Positions 34,637-46,578 of a stretch of 64,000 bases of DNA are shown here, in pieces. Below the pieces are notes generated by a model. That model saw only the letters and a program-made list of their open reading frames with translations, searched no databases and was not told the origin of the DNA. Every line of letters starts with the position of its first letter. Positions within the stretch are counted from its first letter, which is position 1. This DNA comes from Cannabis sativa. Lineage: Eukaryota > Streptophyta > Magnoliopsida > Rosales > Cannabaceae. Both the position numbers and the translations under genes were made by a program. The stretch lies in NCBI RefSeq assembly GCF_029168945.1, contig NC_083604.1, positions 32,359,686 through 32,423,685 of the forward strand. Direction: 5' to 3'.

Positions 34637-35740
34637 AAGCCTAACTAGACTAGGCGTGTTACGTGATTTTTAAACGTACTGTGCAGCTCGTTGCTAATCA
34701 ACGAGGTTTATGGAAATCGTGATTAATTAAAATTTTTCTTTTTAATTAAAACTTATAATATTTCATACAAAATAGTCGGGATCCCGATTACAAAATACTT
34801 TACAAAAGTTAATTAATTCTTTACAAAATATTTGTCGCCCAGCGACTAACTACGAAAGCGCTGCTGTCCCGAGGATCGTAAGCTCCAAGCCTAACCGCCC
34901 CGACATGTACAATCTTCATCGGCTCGTCCTCACGGTTCCTCAGCCTTGGCCTTGCCCTTACCTACACATAAACATAGCATTGTGAGTCGACAGACTCAGT
35001 AAGAAAAGCATAAATCATAAAACATACATAAATCCCGGGTTATGGTCAGACGCCCATACCCCTGACCACAACCCTAATCCCCATGTCCCACACGGTACTG
35101 AGTCTCGAACGTTCGTACGACGGTACTCTTGACAGAGTAACAGCCTATACTCGGTACACTGGTCATACTCCAGCTGCTAGTCATACTCTAGCCTTACCGA
35201 TGTGTTACAGTATCAGCCTATACTCGGTACACTAGTCATACTCTAGCTGCTAGTCATACTCTAGCCTTACCGATGTGATACAGTCAAACAGTACAGTACC
35301 ATCGACCATAATATCAGCCTATACTCGGTACGCTAGTCATACTCTAGCCATACCGATGTGATACTGTCGGATGGTACGAAGCCAACATACATATCTAATG
35401 TAGTCTAACAGGCTTCTTAACATGCACGCTAAACATGTAAATACATATGCATACTGTTATACTAATCTTACCTCAATTTCGAATTCAGGTGTGCCGGTCA
35501 ACTTGATTGGAACGATCTGCTCGGCGAATTACAGGCTCCTAAACCGTAACAATCACAACACTGATAAGTGACACGCTAAATCACAACCGGGATAAAGGTT
35601 TTAAAACCACTCTTAACCTACTGCAACTTAATACAAAAATACCCCAAACTAGCAGGGAACAAACTGCCTGAAAACCAGAAACTAGCACAAAATGACAAGC
35701 TGAGAAAAACCAATTTTCACCCCTGCTGCAAAATCCGGGT

Positions 35741-35771
35741 AACCGGTTTTACAAGAAGTGTAAAACCGGTT
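35741..35771. repeat. Hairpin in the S LTR with 13-bp arms
   Basis: AACCGGTTTTACA, loop AGAAG, TGTAAAACCGGTT. It is at the same place in the LTR as the CCGG palindrome cluster of G-A and G-B, but has a different sequence. Confidence 0.75.
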
Positions 35772-36380
35772 AGCCGGTTTTACCCAGAAAACTCACAAAA
35801 ATCAAACCCCTAATCAGAATGTTTCCAAACTCAACCAAACTTTCCAGACCTGCTAATTAGACCCTAATGAACATATTTCAAGTGATAAAACAAAGCTTCA
35901 TGCACAAATAAAAAAAATGTCATTAAAGCTCCAAGCTTTGAGTTCAAAACTCAAGCTTGGATAAACCCCAATCACATGCATCAAAACCTGCTAGAACCTA
36001 CTCAAATAAGCATAAATAAGCCTTTGAAGATAGCAGCAAACAACTACAGCAAGCAGAGCAACAAAATTCATCATATTACCATAAAAACCATAGTTTTGAG
36101 TTAACACTTCACACTTGCTTAAAATCAATTAATCATGCATCAAAACCTATTCTATTTCATTCAATTAAAAATTTTTAAACTATAGAAAACAACAACAACA
36201 ACCAACAGCAGCTATCAACATTAAATCACCAAGCATGCACTTATTTTTCTTCAAAAAAATCAAGAACAGCAAGAAGGTTTCAAGAACCATACCTTCTTAG
36301 CTTGAGATCACGACCAACAAGCTGAAATAATCAAGAATTACAGAGCAAAATCCCAGCCCTAGCAGCCCCAATCAAAACCG

Positions 36381-36381
<1 letters not shown>

Positions 36382-36414
<33 letters not shown>
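36382..36414. repeat. (GA)n microsatellite in the S LTR
   Basis: About 15 GA/AG units within the LTR. The younger LTRs have only short ctctct runs at this place. Confidence 0.9.
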
Positions 36415-36417
<3 letters not shown>

Positions 36418-36933
36418 CTTGAGAGAAAATGCAAAAGTTGCTTCTTTTCTTTGATTTTTCTTATTTTGAAAATATTGAGTAAAATAAATCCTTTTCTTTC
36501 CTTTTATTTAACTAGATTCTCAGCCAAAGAATACCTAAATATTCAGATTAATAAATCAAATTAAAAACCACTAAAGACAAAGCATAAATGGGTAAAATGA
36601 CCTTTTTGCCCCCACACAATAAAATGACATAAAAGGGCACTAAGGGGTATTTTGGGAAATTCTAAATTCCCGACTAATCCCGACATTTCCAATGTCTAAA
36701 TAAACTGCCCCAACATACTAAAATACTAAACTGTGATTCTACTGAGCCATACATCGCGTTCCATGTTGTCGGGCACTGAAAATAGAAAATTATGAAATTT
36801 TACTATATGACATAAAAATTCATTCAGATTCAAATATAACAACATAAATAATTATTTAAATATCTATAAATAATTTTCATAATTAATTCTCAATTAATTT
36901 CTAATTTCCAAATTAAACTAAGCAGTCTTTACA

Positions 36934-38321
36934 TTCGATCTCAAGAGTGTTATTTGTGTTCTAAGATTTGTTAGTTAAGCCTACTTTTTGGTTAGGGTAA
37001 TACGTACATTTTGGGAACATGATAGTACAATTGAGCGGGAGCGCTAAACATAGATATGGAAGCTATAGCTTCTATAGGTATTTATAAGTGAAATGATGAT
37101 TTCCTTCGAGCTTGACTGAATAGAGATAAATGATTGAGATCTCATTTTAGTGATTATATTATTTCACTAAAATATCATTTATAGGTGGCCAAGTGTTTTA
37201 AGGATAAAATACATTGAAAGGGTGTAACGATAATTTTATCCCTATGCAATGTAGATCATCTATAGAGGATCATTGATAACTGGGATTATAACAATGCATA
37301 ATTAATAGTGTATCTATATCGTGGAACATATAGAGCGTTCTATGTAACTAAGAGTGCAATTCCAAGCTCTATGGTGGATGCAATGAGGAATTAATAAGTT
37401 AGTGGATTCACTTTGTAAATTCTAGATCTGTTTATTGGAAGCTCGGTTATATAGGCCTATGGTCCCCATACTAGTTGAGACAAACTGCTTGTAAGACTCA
37501 GTTAATTGATTTTAATTAATCAATTATAATTCTAAAATTAGACTATGTCTAGTTTATGAATGTTTCACTATGTTATGGCTTGATTGTGAAAAAATAGTGT
37601 TTTGGAGTTTATTTGTTAATTAAGAGACTTTATGGAGTCTAATTAATAAATATTATAAATGACAATTTTATTTAATAATTATTTTAATTATTAAATAAAT
37701 ATTTTTGGCATTTATAGGTTTGAATTGGAAAATATGGTATTATTGAAAAGAAGAATAAGTGGTTGAAATAAAGTGGCAAAATTGTAACTAGAGATTGGCC
37801 CTTTGAAGTGTACGGCCAACAAGTTATTTTTGCCCAATATTTTATTCTTTTTTAATCCATATAATTCAACCGTAACCCTATTGAAGATAGTATAAAAGGA
37901 AGGCTATGGTCTCTTCATCCAAACTAATGCCTCCAAAGCTAATAACCTAGCTTTTGATGAGACCTCTTCCTTCTTCTTTCTTCTACAATTCGAAACACTT
38001 AGTTTTTTTTTACCAAATAATATTCAGCCATTAGTGATTGAGTAAGTGCCCACACACATCAAGTTTGTCCTCAATCATAGTATGTAAGACTTTGAAGAAT
38101 CCAATCAACAAGATCCAGGTTCAGATCTTGATAATGCTCTGCTACAGAAAGGAACCAAGGGCTAGAGATCTGAATGGAAGGAGTCATTATATTCAGCTGC
38201 AATCAATGTAAGGTTTCTTAAACTTTATCTATGTTTATTTACATTGTTTTAGAAATTCATATTAGGATGAGAAACAACATACATGGTAGTAAATCTAGAT
38301 CTTGGTAAAATGATTCCAACA
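36934..38321 (+). mobile_element. 5' LTR of C-C, right part
   Basis: Matches the C-A LTR from its 'aatctcaagag' point (about 32798) to its end, closing with GATTCCAACA. The first 475 bp or so of the LTR are missing, cut by S and the gag-like fragment. TATAAAA at 37891-37897. Confidence 0.8.
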
Positions 38322-41300
38322 ACTAGCCTCAGAGCCATGGTAATGATTTACTTTCATGAAATATGAATTAAAACGATGTTTTGTGTTGATTTGGATGGTT
38401 TCATGATGGTTAATGTGATTATATGATAAATGTATGTGTTTTACAAAATTTTCCATGAAAATATTTTTTTCTTTATGAAAATATTTTATTTGGATTCCTT
38501 GTGAAAAATTAAGCAATTTTCGTTTTTACGGAACTCAATTCGGATGAAAAACAAAGAAGTTATGGATGTTTGAAAAATCGGGTCCATTAGGTGTCGAGGG
38601 TGGTGCTCATGCGCACTAGACCCTCGGACAAGGAGGTGCTGCGCATGCGGATTTCAGACACCATTTTGTCTTAATGCTCGGCCAGCTTGCCTAGGTTCGG
38701 ACATCAGACACGCAGCACCAGATGCTGCACACGCCGACGATTCTCGGCGCTCCACCCTGCTGCACAACCATTCCGCGCGCGGATGAGGTTGCGTGCATCC
38801 TCTTCGTGGGCAACATGGGTGATTTCACCAAAAAATCCAAATTTCATGGGATTTTTTTCCAATTTCAAATTTTCTCAATTTTCAAACCCTAAAATTAAAA
38901 TAAAATATTATTTTTAATATATTTAAACTTAAATATCTTTTTTTTTTTAAATTAATAATATTTATTTTTTAATAAATTATTATTATTTTGGATATTTTGA
39001 GGTTTAAATTTAAAAATTGATTATTTTATTTTTTAAATTATGGTCAGATTTAAAAATTTGGTAATTTCTTTAATATTTATATATTATTTATATTTGAGGT
39101 TAGATGTTTTAATATTGGGCATATTTTAAATTAAGAAATAACTTTATCTTTTTTAATTTGAAATATTATATTAAAATCACCTTATATGATAAATTAAATA
39201 ATTAATAAATTTGAAATTAACTTAGATATTTTTTATAAATATTCTAACCATAATATTTATAAATTCAAAAATTTGTTATTTTGTTAAATATTTAATTGTT
39301 TATAAATTATAAGTTTGAAAAATGATATTTTACTAATTTATATCATTTTACTTATTAGAAATTTATAAATTATATTTTAAATATTTAAATAACTTAGATA
39401 TTTTTGTAGAAATTTGAATAATGCTTAAAATAATAATTATTATTTATTTATTATTTTATTCTTAAAATAATAATTGTCTAACCACATCTATTCTAAAATT
39501 AGTTTATTTTATTATTTTAATTTTATTAAATTATAAGATTAGAAAATGATATTGAAAATATTATTTTTCAAATCATTTATCTTATTTGATATTTAATTTA
39601 ATTTGATAAAATAATTCAAATAAACCTAGATATTTTAAATTAGTTTTCATTTTTGAATTTCAAATTTTGATGAGATTTTTAAGGTTGGTTTTAACAACCC
39701 TAAATTTTTAAAATTTAGTTGGTTAGTTTAAAATAATAATTTAATTATATTAATATTTTATTTCACAATCTGTTACATGGACATTGTTTCTTTATTTATA
39801 TTGTTTATTAAAAAAAAATTTAACAAACCTATTATTTATTTGATCTAAATTGCTATGATGAACTTGTTGACAGATTCAATGATTTGATTTTAATCATAGT
39901 CCAATTGTCAATAGATCCTATAAATAATTTGTAACAGGTAAATTTTGTACTTCTTTCATCTTTGTAAACCTAGTAACATGATAGGGCCCATCCAAATCAT
40001 TTGACCTGTGTGAGCCTATATGTTTGCTTTTGGGCTTAGATGCATAGGAAGCCCATTTAAGTTTTAAGTAATTAAATGGACTAGGTTGCTAAAATAAAAT
40101 TTCACTTAGGTAATTTTATTTAGGCCTTATTAGAATTGGGCTTACTCAATGAATAACAGTTATTTATTTAATGGTTAAATTCATCTCCTTTGGGCCTTGT
40201 GTGAGAGTTAGGGGGCCAATAGTAGTGGGTACGACATACTAAACCCAGTCCTCCCTCACATGAACCACCTCAATTGTGAATGCACATTTGCCTTATTTAA
40301 ATAATTGTATTAGGTTAATTATATTAGTCTAACCTAATTAAAATTGAATTAGCAACATAATTAACTTTTAAAATATATGAATTTTTTTTTCATTGAATAT
40401 TTTAAAGTTAATTTTAGCAAAACACTTAGTTAATTGAGATATATTCTAGATAGTAATTTCTAGTGACTAGTTATATTTTCTAATATTTAATAAGGAAAAT
40501 ATTTTAAGTTGAAAATGAATTATTTATCAATTAATTTTGGATCAACTTAATTAAGAAAATTTTTCCTAGTATTAAATTAGAATTAATAATTAAGTTTATT
40601 TTATACTTGATTATTTAATTTATATATTTAATACATTTAATTAAATTAAAAATTAAATATTTAAGTTGATTTCATTCTTGATACTTAAATGTTATTATTT
40701 TCAGAATATTTAATTAAATAGAAAATTATTTTAAGTTGAAAATTTTAATTTCAGAACAACTTAAATTTGAATAATTTTCAAAATATATTTTATTTTATTT
40801 TATTAATCTTTTTTTTAAAATTCGAAATTGCATTTTTTATTTAAATGCAAAAAATTTTGAATTTTTCTTAAAAAATAGATTAAAGTTAAAAATTATTTAT
40901 TTTAATTTTAGACCAACTTAAATAATTATATTTTTCATTTAAATGATTAATTAAAATAAATGAACTAAAATATATTATAATTAGAAAATAAATTAATTAG
41001 TCAATGAAAGTCTAGATAGTTATTGTCTGTTTACTTAAAGTATTTTTCAAGTTATATTTAATTAAATAGAAAATTAATATTTAAGTTGATTTTAATCGTG
41101 ATACTTAAATATTTGAAAATTTTCTTAATATTTAATTAAATAGGAAAATTATATTTGTGTTAAAAATTAATTTTTAATTAATGTTGGACCAACATAAAAT
41201 TAGAATAATTTTTCAGGATTTATTTTATTTTATTTTAGAGCATTTTCAAAAATTGTATTTATTTTAAATACATTAATTTTTGAAATGCAATATATATTTA

Positions 41301-42270
41301 AAGAAAATTAAATTTGAGTTGTAAATTAATTTCAATTAATTTTGATACAACTTATATTGAATAATTTTCTAAATATTTATTGAAAATTATTACTAAGATG
41401 GAAATAATTCATTTTATTTTCATATCCATCTAAGTATAATTTTATAAATATTAAATTAAAATTTATATTTAGAATTTTATTCTAAATTGGAAATTTTAAT
41501 TAAATAAATATATATTTTAAAATAAATATAAAAAGAAAATACATTTTAAATAATGAGCTTTATTTTTAGGATATTCGATCTCCATTGGTGGTCCTACATG
41601 GTTAATATGTTTTTAATATAACCTCGAGATGCTAGACTTCGTCCCCCTAATGGATGGTTATTCGTTGAAGCATATAACACTGTAACAATCTCTTATGATA
41701 AGTATTTTGTAAGTTTTCATCTCTATTAGCATCTCCCTTACGGTGACTACTTAGAGATAAATTTACGAAGTATGAAACAATGGTAGAAGCTCATAAAATA
41801 AGAATAACCTTGACTTTCGCCTACCGGGACAACGTTGGATTCTTATTTTGATCGAATAAAAGGTTGCTAGAATGTTTACCATTTTAGATGAGCTGACAAC
41901 TCTATTCAATGAATGATTACTTTGACTCTCGCCTACCGGGACACTGTATCAGTTTGTTGGAAACCTTGGAAATTATTTAGGATGTGCTTGTTTTGTATTT
42001 TCACATGTCTTTGTTATTTGCTAAATGCTTAGTAATTTCTGAATTGTGTGTGAATTTATATTGAACCATGTTGTTTTCTGTTATTAATTGTAGTTGTAAA
42101 TTTCGTGTAAAATAAGAATAACTTTGACTCTCGCCTACCGGGACATCGTTGGATTCTTATTTTAATCGAAATTATCCTTTAATTATTCCTCTTAGCTTAT
42201 TCATTTTGAATTTGCTTACATAGTATATCATTGGATGAATTTTTTATAAATCATCTGTTTATAATGTCAT
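38322..42270 (+). other. Long non-coding leader of C-C
   Basis: About 3.9 kb without a recognisable gene. It contains a GC-rich island (38580-38830), an extremely AT-rich part (38890-39850), the conserved block with GGGCCTTGTGTGAG (40192-40265), and leader modules with CTTTGACTCTCGCCTACCGG (41810-41945 and 42120-42150). The 76-residue open frame at 38687-38917 lies across the island. It is not present in the other copies and shows no domain. Confidence 0.75.
38324..38340 (+). other. Primer-binding site of C-C
   Basis: TAGCCTCAGAGCCATGG, a variant of the tRNA-iMet site TGGTATCAGAGCCATGG. Confidence 0.7.
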
Positions 42271-43132
42271 TCTATTTTCTTTTATGAAATTGAATGGCAC
42301 AGATGACTATAATCCCGACATTCTATCCTGAAATGATATAATCCTCGATCTTAGAGTCTCCTACTTATATATGCTTACTTTAGGCAAATTAGACTTAGAG
42401 TTAGATTAGTAGTGGCGGTCCAAGCTAGAATCATTACTCATTGTATATTTGGTATAAATTTAAGTCTTTGACTTTAAATTTTAGATTCCAAATAGAAATT
42501 TTATATTTTTGTTTCCAGAATACGATACAGTTCAACTTTCACAAGTGTTTAATATCTATTTTCTGTCAATGGATTCAAATTGTATGTTAAAGTATGGAAT
42601 ATGAGTTTAGTATTCTATGACCATGATCCGCTTGCACTATTCTAAGAACTCTTTAATGTAACTAGACCTAAGTCATCGAAAGACCACAACCACATATTTT
42701 ATAAATCTATGGCATTTGTATCTTGTTCATAGTGGTTTTGACAAGATCCTTCTCTGCAAAGAGTCAATATGCCTATATCCACTGAAAGTAACATCATCTT
42801 ATAATGTACATTCAAGGGTGGATATGAGTTTTCGTTATATTCTTAAGACGATCACTCTAGAGTTTACCTTATGCAAAGAAATTTAAAATGTTTGAAAAAT
42901 TTCATGAATTTCTAGCAATGGTGGAAAACCATTAAGGTAAGTGGTTAAAGATCTTGCGAACTGATAGGGGCGGAGAAACATTTGGTAGATATGCAGTTCA
43001 AAGATCATTAAGTTGATTTTTGAATTATATCCAAACTTACCTTCCCAGAAATTCAATTTGCATATTGATGAAAATACATGGTCTATGATTAGTTACTACC
43101 AATTGCCTAAGTCCTTCTAGGGATATACCCTA
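42271..43132 (+). pseudogene. Degenerate copia pol of C-C, first part (integrase remnant)
   Basis: Parallel to 30000-30840 in C-A: the GGYE(F) segment near 42825 and the 'cttgcgaactgataggggcggaga' segment near 42952 coding a LRTDRGGE-like string. Stops in every frame. It is interrupted at 43133 by C-B, with TSD CCCTA (43128-43132), and continues at 62705. Confidence 0.65.
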
Positions 43133-44341
43133 TGTTGGGAATTATTTTACCAGGATCTTAGATCTACTCACAAGTATGTTTATTAACATCCTAAATATGA
43201 ACTTTCTAAAACGATAAAATAAACACATATAAAGTTAAGAAAACCTTACATTGATGCAGCGGAATAAATGTCTCCTTCCACTCAGATCTCTAACCCTTGA
43301 TTCCTTTCTGTAGCAGAGTATAATCAAGATCTGAGCCCGAATCTCCTTCTTCTTCAAGCTTTGATCCTTCACAGTCTTCCAATCTATGATTGAGTTACTG
43401 CTTGCTGTGTGTGGGCACTTACTCTTTCACTAGGGTCACGAAAAAGATGAAGGGAAAAGAGAGAGAGAGATTTCGGCCAAGGTAGAGAGTGAGGAAGGCT
43501 CAGTTTTCTGAAGAGAGAAATTTCTGTCAGAATGGCTTATGAAAGCATGTATTGTGAATGAGCCATCACTTTCTATTTATAGGCAACTACTAGGTCTAGG
43601 TTTAGAATTATTTGGCATTAAAATAATGAAAATAATTATTTGAAAAATCATATTAAGTGGCCGGCCATATGGTGTTATTGGGCCTTACTTAATTTTGCAA
43701 TTTTATCAAATTTTATCTCTATTTTCTCAAAAATGCCAATTTTCCAATTCTAACCTTTTAAATGCCAAAACTAATTATTTAATAATTAAAATACATTATT
43801 AAATAATATTGCCATTTAATTTAATTATTAATTAGACATATAAAGTCCATTAATAAATAAATAAACCTAGAAAACTCTTTTCCTTACAATTTCACCCCTG
43901 CTTAGTGAAAATTCATAAAATTAGACATAGTCTAACTTTAGAATTATAATTGATCAATCACGAATCAATTAATGAGTCTTACAAGCAGAATGTTCTCAAC
44001 TAGAATGGGGACCATGGATCTATATGCTGAGCTTCCAATAAGTGAACCAAATTTACCAAGTAAATTCCTACTTATTAATTCTTCGTTGAATCCACTCTTA
44101 GAACTTAGAATTGCACTCTCAGACTTATATAGAGCATATTGTATGTTTCACGATACCAATATACTATCTCATTTAACCATTGTTATAATCTTATTGTGAT
44201 TTAAAGATCCTCTATATAGATGATTTACATCGAGATGGGATTTCTTTACCGTTCTCACCCCTCAATGTATTTTGCCCCTTAAAACACTTAGCTACCTGTA
44301 AATGGTGTTTAGTGATCTAATAATTAGTCAGTTAAACAAGA
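43133..44341 (-). mobile_element. 3' LTR of C-B, outer part
   Basis: Starts TGTTGGGAATTATTTTACC and is cut at 44341 by G-B (TSD CAAGA, 44337-44341). It nearly equals 60796-62003. The 75-residue frame at 43972-44199 is identical in the other LTR simply because the LTRs are young duplicates. Confidence 0.9.
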
Positions 44342-46558
44342 TGTAACACCCTAACTAACTTAGGCGTATTACGTGATTTTTAAACGTACTGTGCAGCTCG
44401 TTGCTAATCAACGAGGTTTATGGAAAAACGTGATTAATTAAAATTTTTCTTTTTAATTAAACTTATAAACCATATTACAAAAGACTCGGGATCCCGATTA
44501 TAAAATCATTTACAAAAAGTTTCAACAGTTTAACCATTACATAAAAATAAAAGTCGTCTAACGACCAATTACAAAAATTTCAGCCTTGCTGTCCCGAGGA
44601 TCGTACGCTCCAGGCCTAACCGCCCCGACATGTACAATCTCATAAGCTCGCTCACGGTCCATCAGCTATAGCCTTGCCTTTACCTACACATAAACGTAAA
44701 CTGTGAGTCGACAGACTCAGTAAGAAAAGCATAATAATATCATACATAATTCTAACTGCCGTGTCCAACGCGATACTGAGTCCCGCTACTGCCATGTCCA
44801 ACATGGTACTGAGCCACTACTGCCATGTCCAACATGGTACCGAGTTTTGAACGTTCATAGGGACGCGTACTATTGACAAGTATCCTCCCGATCGGCCGAA
44901 CCTGGCCATACTCCGCCGCCGGTCATACTCCACTGTACCGACGGATAGGTCAATAGCACCGAACCACCAACCAAATGTCACTGATCGGCCGAACCGGTCA
45001 TACTCCGCCGCCGGTCATACTCCACTCGTACCGACGTGACAGGGTTGGATGGTTCGAAGCCTATATACATAACTAATGTAATCTAGCAGGCTTCCTACAT
45101 GCACGCTAAACATGTAATCTACATATGCATACCGTTATACTAATCTTACTCGGATTCCGATTTCGTGTGTGCCGTCAACCCGACCGGAATCGAAGCCGAG
45201 CGGCGGACATCGGCTCCTAAACCATAAAAATCACAACGCTATAAGTGACACGCTAAATCACTTCCCGGGGACTAAAACTAGGAACTAAAAGTTTCCCTAT
45301 CGATAAAAAGCATGGCAATACCCCTAGAAACATAAAAACGAGGAAAACTAGGGTTCGGAAAAAATTCCCCAACCGGTAGACCGGTTGCCCAACCGGAATT
45401 CCGGTTCTGGGAATTACTGGACAACCATCCGGAATTCCGGTTGCACAACCGAAATTCCAGTTCCTCGCAGGAATTTTACAAAAATTCCTAACTTGATCAA
45501 TTCTAACCCAAATCAATCCAAACCTTCCAGACCTGTTCTATATGCCCCAAATAACCATTTAAAGGCAACAAACTCACCCAGAACTCACAGAGACAAAATT
45601 CACCATTAAAGACCAAGCTTTGAGTTCCGAAACTCAAACTTGGTTAAATCCACTAACATGCATCCAAACCTAGTTAATTCTACTCAAATAAGCTAGAAAT
45701 AGCTTCTGAAATCAAACAAAAACCTCAACAATAACCCAACAACAGATTCACAATATTTTCACCAAAAATCATAACTTTGCGTAAAAACTTTAAAGCTTGC
45801 ACAACCTATCTAACATGCTTTCAAAATCACTTAATTAACTTCAAATAGACATGCTTTACACTTCAGAAATCAACAACAAAACACAGTAATAACCACAGCC
45901 ACAAGAAGCATGCGTATACTCAAAATTTCACCATTTTTCATAATCTCAAAGAAGAAAATTAAGAGAAGCTAACCTAGCTTGAAGAATGCTTAGAAAGGAT
46001 GAGAATTTGCTTGGAAATCAAAGAGAAAAATCAGCTTCATGCACCCTAATGTCTCAGCCGAAATTAGAGAGAGAATGGAGAGTTCTTTTCCTTTTTCAAA
46101 GTTTTCTAAAATATGCTAAGTGTGGAAAATAAGAAGAGTAATTGAATAAAGCCACTTAAACCATTTATTTCAGCCAAGATAAACAATTAAAATAAACATT
46201 AATTTCAATTAATAACTCACATAGGACAAAACACTAATGGGGCAAAAAGACCATTTTGCCCCTCCACCATAAAACCACATGAATTATACTAAAGGGGTAT
46301 TTTTGGGAAATTCTAAATTCCCGGCCATTCCCGACATTCCCAATGTCTAAAACCCGTCCCCAACTACTAACATACTAAGTTGTGATTTCTACTGAGCCAA
46401 ACGCCGAGTTCCAAAATACCGGACACCGGAAATGCAAAATATGCAAGATACTGAATAACATAAATAACCGAATAATAAATTATTTAAATAGCTATAAATA
46501 ATTTCATAATTAATCATAACCAACTGATAATTTCCAAATTAACTAAGCGGGCTTTACA
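44342..46558 (-). mobile_element. 3' LTR of G-B (2217 bp)
   Basis: On the plus strand TGTAACACCCTAAC ... GCGGGCTTTACA. Contains the CCGG palindrome cluster (about 45365-45460) and altered tandem units (44760-45060). Confidence 0.9.
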
Positions 46559-46578
46559 ACTATTCCCCCCTTAAAAGG
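46559..46578 (-). other. Polypurine tract of G-B
   Basis: On the minus strand CCTTTTAAGGGGGGAATAGT directly precedes the 3' LTR. Confidence 0.75.

Larger units (their letters stand above)
34637..36933 (-). mobile_element. Diverged chromovirus LTR S, truncated or solo
   Basis: On the minus strand it begins TGTAAAGACTGCTTAG (36933) and follows the G-type LTR to near 34637, where the expected TGTTACA end is replaced. No primer-binding site, gag or partner LTR adjoins it. It lies inside the C-C LTR on its right side, but the left flank is the gag-like fragment, not C-C. A later deletion or rearrangement is therefore likely. It is clearly older than the G-A and G-B LTRs. Confidence 0.75.

Noticed and set aside
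38687..38917. 76-residue open frame on the GC-rich island
   Set aside because: No homologous frame in other copies and no recognisable domain; GC-rich DNA gives chance open frames.
43972..44199. 75-residue frame repeated identically at 61635-61862
   Set aside because: Both lie in the two LTRs of young element C-B, so identity is expected; no domain or coding signal.
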